This document shows positions 1-5,947 of a stretch of DNA of 6,890 bases, piece after piece. The position numbers were made by a program, and so were the translations under genes. Location of the stretch: positions 1-6,890 of the forward strand of contig JAADDV010000047.1 in the NCBI GenBank assembly GCA_013153795.1, given 5' to 3'. Under the pieces are notes generated by a model that did no database searches, was not told where the DNA came from, and saw only the letters and a program-made list of their open reading frames with translations. This DNA is from Aquificota bacterium. Its GTDB lineage: Bacteria; Aquificota; Aquificia; Aquificales; Hydrogenothermaceae. Positions within the stretch are counted from its first letter, which is position 1. Every line of letters starts with the position of its first letter.

Positions 1-707
1 AAAATGCAGGAAAGTATGTGATTGTCATGGAGTTTTTAAGAGAAACTGTTGGGGTGATTGTTCATGATGCTAAAAGAATAAGAAGAATTAAATGGACAGA
101 TATAAAAAAACCTCCTCCATCTATAGAAGAAAGACTTGGAGGAAAGATAGTAGGAGTAGTAGAAATAGAAGATGGCAATCTTTTATTACTTTTAGATTTT
201 GAAGGTATTTTAGATGAACTAGGAATGATAAAAATATTTGGTGTTGAAGAAGACATTCCTGAAGAGATAGAAAGACAAGGAAGATTTAAAATTCTTATAT
301 TAGATGACTCTCCTGTAGCAAGAAAAATTATCAGAAAAATCTTGGAAAAAGATGGACACACTGTTTATGAAGCTGCAAATGGTATAGAAGGACTAGAAGT
401 TCTTCATAAACTACTAAAACAAGCTGAAGAAGAAGAAAGTGATATTACAGATTTTGTTCAATTAATAATTTCAGATATAGAAATGCCAGGTATGGATGGA
501 CTTACTTTTACAAAAAAAGTAAAAGAACATCCAGTCTTTGCAAAAATTCCTGTCATTATAAATACATCTTTAAGTGATAAAGCTACCGTAGATAAAGCTA
601 AATTTGTTCAAGCTGATGCTCATTTAGTAAAGTTTGATGCACCAGACCTAATAAAATTAGTTCATAAGTATGCTTTAAAAAAACAAAATGAAAAGGAGGA
701 AGTATAA
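1..707 (+). CDS. cheV: Chemotaxis protein CheV (CheW-like adaptor plus receiver domain), 5' end outside window
   Basis: CheV couples chemoreceptors to the kinase CheA through a CheW-like domain, and its receiver domain accepts phosphate from CheA, which tunes coupling or drains phosphate. The reading frame is open from base 3 (N-A-G-K-Y before the GTG at 18), and the first visible residues are already a CheW-domain strand (KYVIVMEF). The true start therefore lies upstream and the GTG at 18 is internal. Numbering that GTG as residue 1, the CheW-like part runs to about 75 and the receiver from about 89 to 222. The receiver shows the acidic pair D96/D97, the phosphoacceptor D153 in SDIEMPGMDG, T183/S184, and K205. 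The long acidic segment before the D153 strand (about 130-145) is typical of CheV and argues against a plain CheY. The stop codon directly abuts the cheY start, so the two are surely co-transcribed. The CheW-domain N-terminus cannot be judged. Confidence 0.93.
   Translation, partial: NAGKYVIVMEFLRETVGVIVHDAKRIRRIKWTDIKKPPPSIEERLGGKIVGVVEIEDGNLLLLLDFEGILDELGMIKIFGVEEDIPEEIERQGRFKILILDDSPVARKIIRKILEKDGHTVYEAANGIEGLEVLHKLLKQAEEEESDITDFVQLIISDIEMPGMDGLTFTKKVKEHPVFAKIPVIINTSLSDKATVDKAKFVQADAHLVKFDAPDLIKLVHKYALKKQNEKEEV
692..700 (+). promoter_or_regulatory. Ribosome binding site of cheY
   Basis: AAAAGGAGG-type Shine-Dalgarno sequence lying inside the last codons of cheV, 7 nt before the cheY ATG. 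It supports the start at 708 and independent re-initiation of cheY despite the zero-length gap. Confidence 0.85.
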
Positions 708-1103
708 ATGGCTTTACCTGACCCAAATATAAAAATTCTTGTTGTAGATGATATGGCAACAATGAGAAGAATTATTAAAGGTCTTTTAAATCAACTTGGA
801 TACAAAAACATAGAAGAAGCTGAAGATGGGAAAGTTGCTTTACAAAAGTTAAAGACCCAAAAATTTGATTTTGTTGTAACTGATTGGAATATGCCTAATA
901 TGACAGGTCTTGAACTAGTTCAAGAAATCAGAAAAGACCCTGAACTTAAAGATTTACCTGTTTTAATGGTTACAGCAGAGGCTAAAAAAGAAAACGTATT
1001 AATGGCTATAAAGGCAGGGGTAAACAATTATATAGTAAAACCTTTTACAGCAGAAGTATTAAAAGAAAAAATGGAGAAAATTTTCTCTGCTGTAAAGAAG
1101 TAG
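708..1103 (+). CDS. cheY: Chemotaxis response regulator CheY
   Basis: This is a single-domain receiver of 131 residues, the normal CheY length, with no output domain. In the family, CheA phosphorylates it and the phosphorylated form binds the flagellar switch to change rotation. All canonical residues are present: D14/D15 for magnesium, phosphoacceptor D59 (TDWNMPNMTG), T89, Y108 and K111. Each is offset by two from E. coli CheY D12/D13, D57, T87, Y106 and K109. The presence of both the T89/Y108 switch pair and the MPNMTGLEL block favours a true chemotaxis CheY over a generic receiver. The ATG follows the cheV stop with no gap, and the chemoreceptor starts 19 nt downstream, so it belongs to a three-gene operon. 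A role as a phosphate sink, or in pilus-driven motility, cannot be excluded because no flagellar gene is in view. Confidence 0.95.
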   Translation: MALPDPNIKILVVDDMATMRRIIKGLLNQLGYKNIEEAEDGKVALQKLKTQKFDFVVTDWNMPNMTGLELVQEIRKDPELKDLPVLMVTAEAKKENVLMAIKAGVNNYIVKPFTAEVLKEKMEKIFSAVKK

Positions 1104-1106
1104 AGT

Positions 1107-1113
1107 AAGGAGG
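1107..1113 (+). promoter_or_regulatory. Ribosome binding site of the chemoreceptor gene
   Basis: AAGGAGG lies 9 nt before the ATG at 1123, just after the cheY stop. It fixes the start of the receptor gene. Confidence 0.85.
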
Positions 1114-1122
1114 ATTTATATA

Positions 1123-3009
1123 ATGGGAATTTTTGGTTGTAAGGATATTTACCAGCTTGTAGACCATTTAAAAAGGGAGATAGAAGAAAAAGAAAAAGAG
1201 CTTGAAAAAGTAAAAACAGAGCTTGAAAGTAAAGAACTTCAAATAATGTCTTTAGAAAAAGAAATAGAAGATAAAGATACAATTATAGAAGATTTAAAAC
1301 AAGAACTTTCTATGAAAGAAAGATTAACAAAAGAACTTCAAGAAAATATAGAAAAACTAAAAAAACAGATAAAAGAGTTAGAAGAAAAAGCAACAGAAGG
1401 TTGGGAGCTTTTAGATTTTCTACAAAGTGAAGGAATATTTCTTGTTGATACAGATTTTCAACCAGGACAAGATGGAAATAGGCTTGTTTATATAAATAGA
1501 AAAGGAAAAGAAATACTAAGAAACTTAGGAAATGAAATAAATAAAACATATGGCTATAATATTGACTGGTCTAATCCAATTGGTATTTCTATCCATAGAT
1601 TTCATAAAGACCCAGAAAGAGTAAAGGAATTATTAAAGTCTTTAAAACCAGGAGAAATTAGAAAAAATACAGATATAAAAATAGGAAAACATATTATTGA
1701 ATCTTATAGATTTCCTGTTGTAAATAAAGAAGGTGAAATTGTTGCTTATGGGTCTGTATGGCTTGATGTAACAGATAGTAAGAATATAGATAAAATTTTA
1801 AAAGAAGCTTCTCCAGAAACAGTTTTAACTATTTTTGAAGCATCTTTAATAAGAGCTATATCTTTTAAACTTAGAGTAAAAATAAACTATTTTAGAGAAG
1901 AATTAGAAGAAATTTTAAATCTTTTAGATGAGATTGCTCAATCTGTTAAAAGAATAACAGAATCTATAAATGAGATAAACAAAACTCAGAAAAAAATAAA
2001 TGAAATAGTAACTCAAGGGACAGAAGAAATAAATAAGACTACATCAAATATTTCTCAAACAGAAGCTGTTATGGAGCAGCTAACAGAATCAACAAATGAA
2101 CTTAAAAGAAGAATTAGTGGTATAGAGCATATTCTTGATGTTATTCTTGAAATAACAGAGCAAACAAATCTTTTAGCTTTAAATGCTGCTATAGAAGCTG
2201 CAAGAGCTGGTGAGGTAGGAAGAGGATTTGCTGTTGTTGCTGATGAAGTTAGAAAACTTGCAGAAAAAACCTCCAAAAGTGCAAATGAAATAAGAAACGT
2301 GATAAATGGTATAGTTGAAGAGATGGAAAGAACTGAAAATGAGGTTTACAAAGTTAAAGAGATTGTTAAAGAAGGAGTTGATTATGCTGCAGAAATTACT
2401 GCTATTTTTAAAGACATAGCTGAATCTGGAAAAAAAGTTACTCAAATGATAGAATCTCAAACAAAGGATATAGCTGAACAGTCAGAAACTATAGAAAATG
2501 TAACAAATGATGCAAAAGACCTTCTAAATTCTCTTTCTCAAATTGAGAGTATTGCTCAGGAACTTGATAAAACAGCTGAAAGAACATTTACAAGTGGAAC
2601 AAACGCATGGAAACTATTATCTCAATTAAAGGATAGCGTAGAAATAAGGCTTTTAACAAGGATTATAGACCATGGTGTTTGGATGCAAAATGTTATGAAA
2701 ACTATTGAAGGAATTATGAACTGGGAGCCTACAGATTACTTAGATTGTGATTTAGGAAAATGGTATTATTCTCGCGGATTTGAAGAAATCCAAAAGTATG
2801 GTTCAGAAGCTATAAAAATATTTAGAGAGCTAGAAGAACCTCATAAAAAAATCCATACATATGGAATAGAAGCTATAAAACTTAAAAAAGAAGGAAAATT
2901 TGAAGAAGCTTATGATAAAGTAAGTCTCATGATAGATGCTTCTAGAGAAATAGTAGATAAATTAATAGCTCTTTATAAAATTATTATTTCAAAACAAGAT
3001 AAAATTTAA
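1123..3009 (+). CDS. Soluble PAS-containing methyl-accepting chemotaxis protein with C-terminal CZB domain
   Basis: A 628-residue chemoreceptor without signal peptide or membrane segment, so it should act in the cytoplasm. Order of parts: a Lys/Glu-rich coiled coil (about 10-92); a PAS-like sensor (about 94-218, ending in the usual SVWLDVTD strand, with H158 and H161 in an HRFHKDPER segment); the MCP helical hairpin (about 250-500) with the highly conserved tip around 345-383 (EQTNLLALNAAIEAARAGE, then GRGFAVVADEVRKLAEK), which contacts CheA and CheW/CheV; and a C-terminal CZB domain (about 510-625). The CZB core is complete: H517, C542 in CDLGKWY, and H574/H578 in PHKKIH, the ligand set known from TlpD and DgcZ. 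CZB receptors of this type have been linked to zinc and to hypochlorous acid or oxidant sensing; the signal here is unknown. There is no CheR/CheB-tethering pentapeptide at the C-terminus. Only two cysteines occur, C6 and C542. It follows cheV and cheY in one operon, which suggests they form its dedicated coupling and output partners. Confidence 0.93.
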   Translation: MGIFGCKDIYQLVDHLKREIEEKEKELEKVKTELESKELQIMSLEKEIEDKDTIIEDLKQELSMKERLTKELQENIEKLKKQIKELEEKATEGWELLDFLQSEGIFLVDTDFQPGQDGNRLVYINRKGKEILRNLGNEINKTYGYNIDWSNPIGISIHRFHKDPERVKELLKSLKPGEIRKNTDIKIGKHIIESYRFPVVNKEGEIVAYGSVWLDVTDSKNIDKILKEASPETVLTIFEASLIRAISFKLRVKINYFREELEEILNLLDEIAQSVKRITESINEINKTQKKINEIVTQGTEEINKTTSNISQTEAVMEQLTESTNELKRRISGIEHILDVILEITEQTNLLALNAAIEAARAGEVGRGFAVVADEVRKLAEKTSKSANEIRNVINGIVEEMERTENEVYKVKEIVKEGVDYAAEITAIFKDIAESGKKVTQMIESQTKDIAEQSETIENVTNDAKDLLNSLSQIESIAQELDKTAERTFTSGTNAWKLLSQLKDSVEIRLLTRIIDHGVWMQNVMKTIEGIMNWEPTDYLDCDLGKWYYSRGFEEIQKYGSEAIKIFRELEEPHKKIHTYGIEAIKLKKEGKFEEAYDKVSLMIDASREIVDKLIALYKIIISKQDKI

Positions 3010-3035
3010 GGGTTAGAAGAAGGGAGAGTGTTTTA

Positions 3036-3058
3036 AAGGGAAGGGTTTTCCTTCCCTT
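3036..3058 (+). terminator. Rho-independent terminator of the cheV-cheY-receptor operon
   Basis: A perfect 9-bp stem (3036-3044 with 3050-3058, AAGGGAAGG against CCTTCCCTT) with a 5-nt loop starts 26 nt after the receptor stop. It is followed on the + strand by a T-rich run (3061-3078), interrupted by a few other bases. It ends 2 bp before the stop of the convergent pyrG gene, so the stem also forms in the pyrG transcript. The tract after it on that strand is not U-rich, so termination is most likely stronger in the + direction. Confidence 0.75.
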
Positions 3059-3059
3059 A

Positions 3060-4664
3060 CTATTTGTTTTTATTTTTATAAGCTGCTTGTATAAAAGATA
3101 CAAATAGTGGGTGAGGCTGAAAAGGTTTGCTTTTAAATTCAGGATGAAACTGACATGCTATAAACCATGGATGAGTTTCTTCTGGAAGCTCTATAATTTC
3201 AACAAGATTTTTCGCTTTGTAAATTCCTGATACTCTTAATCCTTTTTCTTCAAGAATCGGTCTAAATTCAGGATTTACTTCATATCTATGTCTATGTCTT
3301 TCATATATTTCTTTTTGTTTATATATATCATATGCTTTTGTGCCATCTATAAGAGTGCATTTATAAGCTCCAAGTCTCATAGTCCCACCTTTTTTATCAA
3401 CATTTTTTTGTTCAGGCATTAAATCTATTACAGGATAAGGAGTTTCTGGGTCAAATTCAGTAGAGTGAGCTTCTTTTAAACCTGCTACATTTCGAGCAAA
3501 TTCTATAACAGCCACTTGCATTCCTAGACAAATACCAAAATAAGGAATTTTGTTTTCTCTTGCATACTTAGCTGTTAAAATTTTTCCTTCTATACCTCTT
3601 TCTCCAAATCCTCCAGGAACAAGAATTCCATCTAAATGTCCAAGTAAGGAATCTATATTTTCTTCATTTATTTCATCTGCGTTTATCCAGTGTATATTTA
3701 CTTTAATTTTGTTAGGAATTTGACCATGTATTAAAGCTTCAGAAATACTTTTATAGGCATCTTTAAGCTCAACATATTTTCCCACAATTCCTATATCAAC
3801 AGTTTTTTCTAGTTTTGTTAAGGTGTTTACTATCTTTTTCCACTCTTTTAGCTGAGGCTCCTTATAATCTAAATTAAGATGTTTAGCTATTACTTGGTCT
3901 AATTTTTCTTTTTTTAAGATTAAAGGTATCCTATAAATAATATCTACATCAGGAGCAGATAAAACTGCTTCTTCACTTACATTTGTAAACATAGCTATTT
4001 TTCTTTTTATTGGTTTAGGAATATTTCTATCAGCTCTACAAATAATAATATCTGGTTGTATTCCTATCGCTCTTAATTCTTTTACAGAGTGCTGAGTAGG
4101 TTTTGTTTTTAATTCACCAGCTACTGCTATATAAGGCACATAAGTAAGATGTATAAATAAAGCATTTTCTTTTCCAAGTTCTAAGCCCATTTGTCTTATA
4201 GCTTCTAAAAAAGGAAGACTTTCTATATCTCCTACTGTTCCACCTATTTCTATTAAAGCTATTTCTGAACCAGAAGCAGCCTTTTCTATACTTCTTATTA
4301 TTTCATTTGTTAAATGAGGAATTACCTGAACAGTAGCTCCTAAATAAGCTCCTCTTCTTTCTTTCTCTAAAAGCGTATGATAAAGCTTTCCTGAAGTTGT
4401 ATTGTTATATTTGGTTAAAGTAGCGTGGGTAAATCTTTCATAATGACCTAAATCTAAATCTGTCTCTGCTCCATCTTCAGTTACATAAACTTCTCCGTGT
4501 TGGTAAGGGTTCATTGTGCCTGGGTCTATATTAAGATATGGGTCAAGCTTTAAAAAAGTTATTTTATATCCCATTTCTTCTAAAATAGTTCCTATACTTG
4601 CTGATGTTACTCCTTTACCTAAAGAGGATAAAACACCTCCTGTTATAAAAATGAATTTTTTCAA
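3060..4664 (-). CDS. pyrG: CTP synthase (glutamine-hydrolysing)
   Basis: Makes CTP from UTP, ATP and glutamine, the last step of de novo pyrimidine nucleotide synthesis, in the cytosol. The 534 residues fit the family length of about 530-550. The N-terminal amidoligase domain (1-265) has the family start KKFIFITGGVLSSLGKG with its P-loop (9-18), DPYLNIDPGTMNPYQHGEV (41-59), GHYERF (73-78) and GGTVGDIES (141-149). The C-terminal class I glutaminase domain (about 288-530) has PGGFGERG (350-357), nucleophile C379 in GICLGMQ, and the H507/E509 partners in FHPEF. The start codon is TTG at 4664-4662; it places the GGVLSSLGKG block at the normal distance from the N-terminus and follows a GAGGTGG ribosome binding site. 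It is transcribed alone as far as the window shows, divergent from tyrA and convergent with the chemotaxis operon. No residue I can place is missing. Confidence 0.98.
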   Translation of the reverse strand: MKKFIFITGGVLSSLGKGVTSASIGTILEEMGYKITFLKLDPYLNIDPGTMNPYQHGEVYVTEDGAETDLDLGHYERFTHATLTKYNNTTSGKLYHTLLEKERRGAYLGATVQVIPHLTNEIIRSIEKAASGSEIALIEIGGTVGDIESLPFLEAIRQMGLELGKENALFIHLTYVPYIAVAGELKTKPTQHSVKELRAIGIQPDIIICRADRNIPKPIKRKIAMFTNVSEEAVLSAPDVDIIYRIPLILKKEKLDQVIAKHLNLDYKEPQLKEWKKIVNTLTKLEKTVDIGIVGKYVELKDAYKSISEALIHGQIPNKIKVNIHWINADEINEENIDSLLGHLDGILVPGGFGERGIEGKILTAKYARENKIPYFGICLGMQVAVIEFARNVAGLKEAHSTEFDPETPYPVIDLMPEQKNVDKKGGTMRLGAYKCTLIDGTKAYDIYKQKEIYERHRHRYEVNPEFRPILEEKGLRVSGIYKAKNLVEIIELPEETHPWFIACQFHPEFKSKPFQPHPLFVSFIQAAYKNKNK

Positions 4665-4668
4665 TGTT

Positions 4669-4675
4669 CCACCTC
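4669..4675 (-). promoter_or_regulatory. Ribosome binding site deciding the TTG start of pyrG
   Basis: On the - strand GAGGTGG lies 4 nt before the TTG (GAGG core 7 nt before it). No ATG is available in frame at the family-expected N-terminus, so this site is the main support for a TTG start. Confidence 0.75.
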
Positions 4676-4696
4676 AGCTTGAAATTTTCACAAGCT
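4676..4696 (-). repeat. Small inverted repeat in the pyrG leader, directly upstream of its ribosome binding site
   Basis: AGCTTG and CAAGCT (4676-4681 and 4691-4696) form a 6-bp stem with a 9-nt loop. In the pyrG mRNA the stem ends exactly where the GAGGTGG starts. It could affect ribosome access or be an operator for a protein; with only 6 bp in AT-rich DNA it may also be chance. Confidence 0.35.
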
Positions 4697-4900
4697 AATA
4701 TTTTAACTTAAGTTGATATGTTTAATCCTTTTATTGAGCTTTAAAAGATTTATAGAACAAGCTTAAAAGAGGATAAACTTAAAAGGTTTTTGTCTCTTCT
4801 TTATTCAAAATATTTTAGCTGTCCATTTTATTTTGAAACTATGACTATAGATTTCCTTAAGTTTTGGATTTTAAAGTTTTTCATTGGCTTTTGAAAAAGA

Positions 4901-4918
4901 TTACAGGTTTTTCTGTAA
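4901..4918 (+). repeat. Inverted repeat TTACAG/CTGTAA in the tyrA upstream region
   Basis: A perfect 6-bp inverted repeat (4901-4906 with 4913-4918) has a 6-nt T-rich loop. It overlaps the proposed -35 element, so it could be an operator at DNA level, or a hairpin in a transcript starting further upstream. Which of these applies, if either, cannot be told from sequence. Confidence 0.35.
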
Positions 4919-4941
4919 GATTTATATTTATAAACTATAAT
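4901..4941 (+). promoter_or_regulatory. Candidate sigma-70-type promoter of tyrA
   Basis: TTACAG (4901-4906) and TATATT (4923-4928), 16 bp apart, resemble -35 and -10 elements. A perfect TATAAT (4936-4941) lies just downstream but has a poor -35 match. Either would start the transcript 30-50 nt before the GTG at 4981 and after the upstream TTG at 4864. Such hexamers are common by chance in DNA this AT-rich. Confidence 0.3.
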
Positions 4942-4953
4942 AAAATAAAAAAG

Positions 4954-4974
4954 CTCCTAAAAGGAAAAAAGGAG
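4954..4974 (+). promoter_or_regulatory. Possible hairpin masking the tyrA ribosome binding site
   Basis: CTCCT (4954-4958) is complementary to AGGAG (4970-4974), the core of the tyrA Shine-Dalgarno sequence, across an 11-nt A-rich loop. The same CTCCT can alternatively fold back on AGG at 4962-4964. This could lower or switch translation initiation. The stem is only 5 bp and would be weak at high temperature. Confidence 0.35.
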
Positions 4975-4975
4975 G
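4969..4975 (+). promoter_or_regulatory. Ribosome binding site deciding the GTG start of tyrA
   Basis: A perfect AAGGAGG lies 5 nt before the GTG at 4981. The TTG at 4864, the other possible start, has no such site in front of it. Confidence 0.8.
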
Positions 4976-4980
4976 TTTTT

Positions 4981-5850
4981 GTGGATAAAAACTTTGGGGG
5001 ATTTAAGGGCATTCTTATTATAGGTCTTGGATTAATAGGTGGGTCTTTAGCACTTTCTTTAAAAAAGGAAGGTTTTAAAGGAAAAATTTATGGATTTGAT
5101 TTAAATAAAGAAAGAATAAAAACGGCAGAAAAAATAGGAGCTATAGACGAAGGTTTTTCCTCTTTTGAAGAAATTCCATGGGAAAAAATAGACCTTATAG
5201 TTTTAGCAACTCCTGTAAAAACATTTTTAAATATAGCAAAAGAAATAAAGCCTTATTTAAAAGAAAAAACAATAATAACAGACGTAGGAAGTGTTAAAGG
5301 AGAGTTAGTAAAAAAACTTCAAGATATTTTAAAACCTTTTAAGTTTATAGGAGCTCACCCTATAGCTGGGACAGAAAAAGAAGGAGTTGAAAATGCAGTA
5401 GTTGGACTTTTCAAAAACAAAAAACTTATTCTAACTATAGAAAATGAAGATGAAGATACAAAAAGATTAGAAGAACTTTGGACAGATTTAGGTTCAAAAG
5501 TAGAAGTTATGGATCCTGAATTACATGATTTCGTATTTGCTTCAGTCTCTCATCTTCCTCATGCTGTAGCTTTTGCTTTAGTAGATAGTATTATTTCCCT
5601 TTCTAAAGAAACAGGTTTAGATTTATTCTTATATCCAGGAGCTGGCTTTAAAGATTTTACAAGAATTGCAGCTAGTTCTCCTGGAGTTTGGAAAGATATT
5701 TTTCTCCAAAATAAGAAGGATGTATTACACACAATAGATGAATTTATTAACTCTATGGAAAAACTTAAAAAATATATAGAAAAAGAAGATGAAGAAAGCC
5801 TTTTAAAAATTTTAGAAGAAAGTAGAGAAAAAAGGCTTTCTCTAGAATAG
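4981..5850 (+). CDS. tyrA: Prephenate dehydrogenase
   Basis: Converts prephenate to 4-hydroxyphenylpyruvate with NAD(P)+ in tyrosine synthesis, in the cytosol. From the GTG it has 289 residues. The Rossmann domain carries GLGLIGGS (15-22) and D40 at the end of strand 2, which in the family favours NAD+. The catalytic His is H126 in HPIAGTE (126-132). SHLPHAVAFALVD (190-202) and PGAGFKDFTRIA (219-230, with R228 expected to bind substrate) are typical of the dehydrogenase. These blocks match, as I recall, the Aquifex aeolicus enzyme. There is no chorismate mutase domain and no C-terminal ACT domain, so it is a monofunctional short form. The frame is open back to a TTG at 4864, adding 39 residues; I reject those because the added segment (VFHWLLKKITGFSVRF and onward) has no counterpart before the nucleotide fold and because the GTG has the perfect Shine-Dalgarno sequence. 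It is divergent from pyrG and convergent with the next unit; no other aromatic gene is in view. Confidence 0.94.
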   Translation: MDKNFGGFKGILIIGLGLIGGSLALSLKKEGFKGKIYGFDLNKERIKTAEKIGAIDEGFSSFEEIPWEKIDLIVLATPVKTFLNIAKEIKPYLKEKTIITDVGSVKGELVKKLQDILKPFKFIGAHPIAGTEKEGVENAVVGLFKNKKLILTIENEDEDTKRLEELWTDLGSKVEVMDPELHDFVFASVSHLPHAVAFALVDSIISLSKETGLDLFLYPGAGFKDFTRIAASSPGVWKDIFLQNKKDVLHTIDEFINSMEKLKKYIEKEDEESLLKILEESREKRLSLE

Positions 5851-5870
5851 CAAAAATAAAAGTTTTATTT
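5823..5870 (+). terminator. Terminator-like inverted repeats at the end of tyrA
   Basis: TAGAGAAA and TTTCTCTA (5823-5830, 5837-5844) form an 8-bp stem with a 6-nt loop overlapping the last tyrA codons. Next, AAATAAAA-G-TTTTATTT (5854-5870) is a perfect 8-bp inverted repeat with a 1-nt centre and a T-rich right arm. Together they could end tyrA transcription. Neither is a classic GC-rich stem followed by a long T-run. Confidence 0.35.
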
Positions 5871-5931
5871 ACTTAAATTTTAAAATAACCTTTTCCTGCT
5901 TTTATGAAAAAAATGCTGTCTTTATATAGCT

Positions 5932-5945
5932 TTTATCTAGATAAA
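5932..5945. repeat. 14-bp perfect palindrome in the convergent gap
   Basis: TTTATCTAGATAAA is perfectly self-complementary and lies 3 bp from the stop of the 123-residue gene on the - strand. As RNA it would be a weak AT hairpin, so it may be a minor terminator part or a protein-binding site. The rest of the 97-bp gap between the convergent genes shows nothing else that I can support. Confidence 0.4.
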
Positions 5946-5947
5946 GT

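Larger units (their letters stand above)
4665..4980. other. Divergent non-coding region between pyrG and tyrA
   Basis: This 316-bp stretch holds no gene I can support. It must carry the promoters for both divergent genes. Beyond the sites listed separately it contains a 10-bp palindrome AACTTAAGTT (4705-4714) and three copies of CTT(T)AAAAG (4739-4747, 4762-4769, 4778-4785), spaced 23 and 16 bp. I could not pick a convincing pyrG promoter on the - strand. The composition is even more AT-rich than the genes, which raises the chance level of such small repeats. Confidence 0.6.

Noticed and set aside
18..20. GTG as the start of cheV
   Set aside because: The frame is open to the window edge and the residues before and after it are already the interior of a CheW-like domain, so the gene is simply cut by the window.
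62..361. Open frame on the - strand opposite cheV
   Set aside because: Ser/Ile-rich mirror of a confident gene, with no ribosome site or family resemblance.
1028..2460. Open frames on the - strand opposite cheY and the receptor gene
   Set aside because: They are Leu/Phe- or Ser-rich complements of Lys/Glu-rich coding sequence and have no recognisable domains.
3036..3058. Stem-loop as an equally strong terminator for pyrG
   Set aside because: The stem is symmetric, but the bases after it on the - strand are not U-rich, so only the + direction is well supported.
4516..4698. 60-codon open frame on the + strand opposite the start of pyrG
   Set aside because: It lies mostly within the conserved pyrG amidoligase domain in another frame and has no support of its own.
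5932..5945. Palindrome as an attachment or insertion site of a mobile element
   Set aside because: No integrase, transposase, flanking target duplication or composition change is present nearby.
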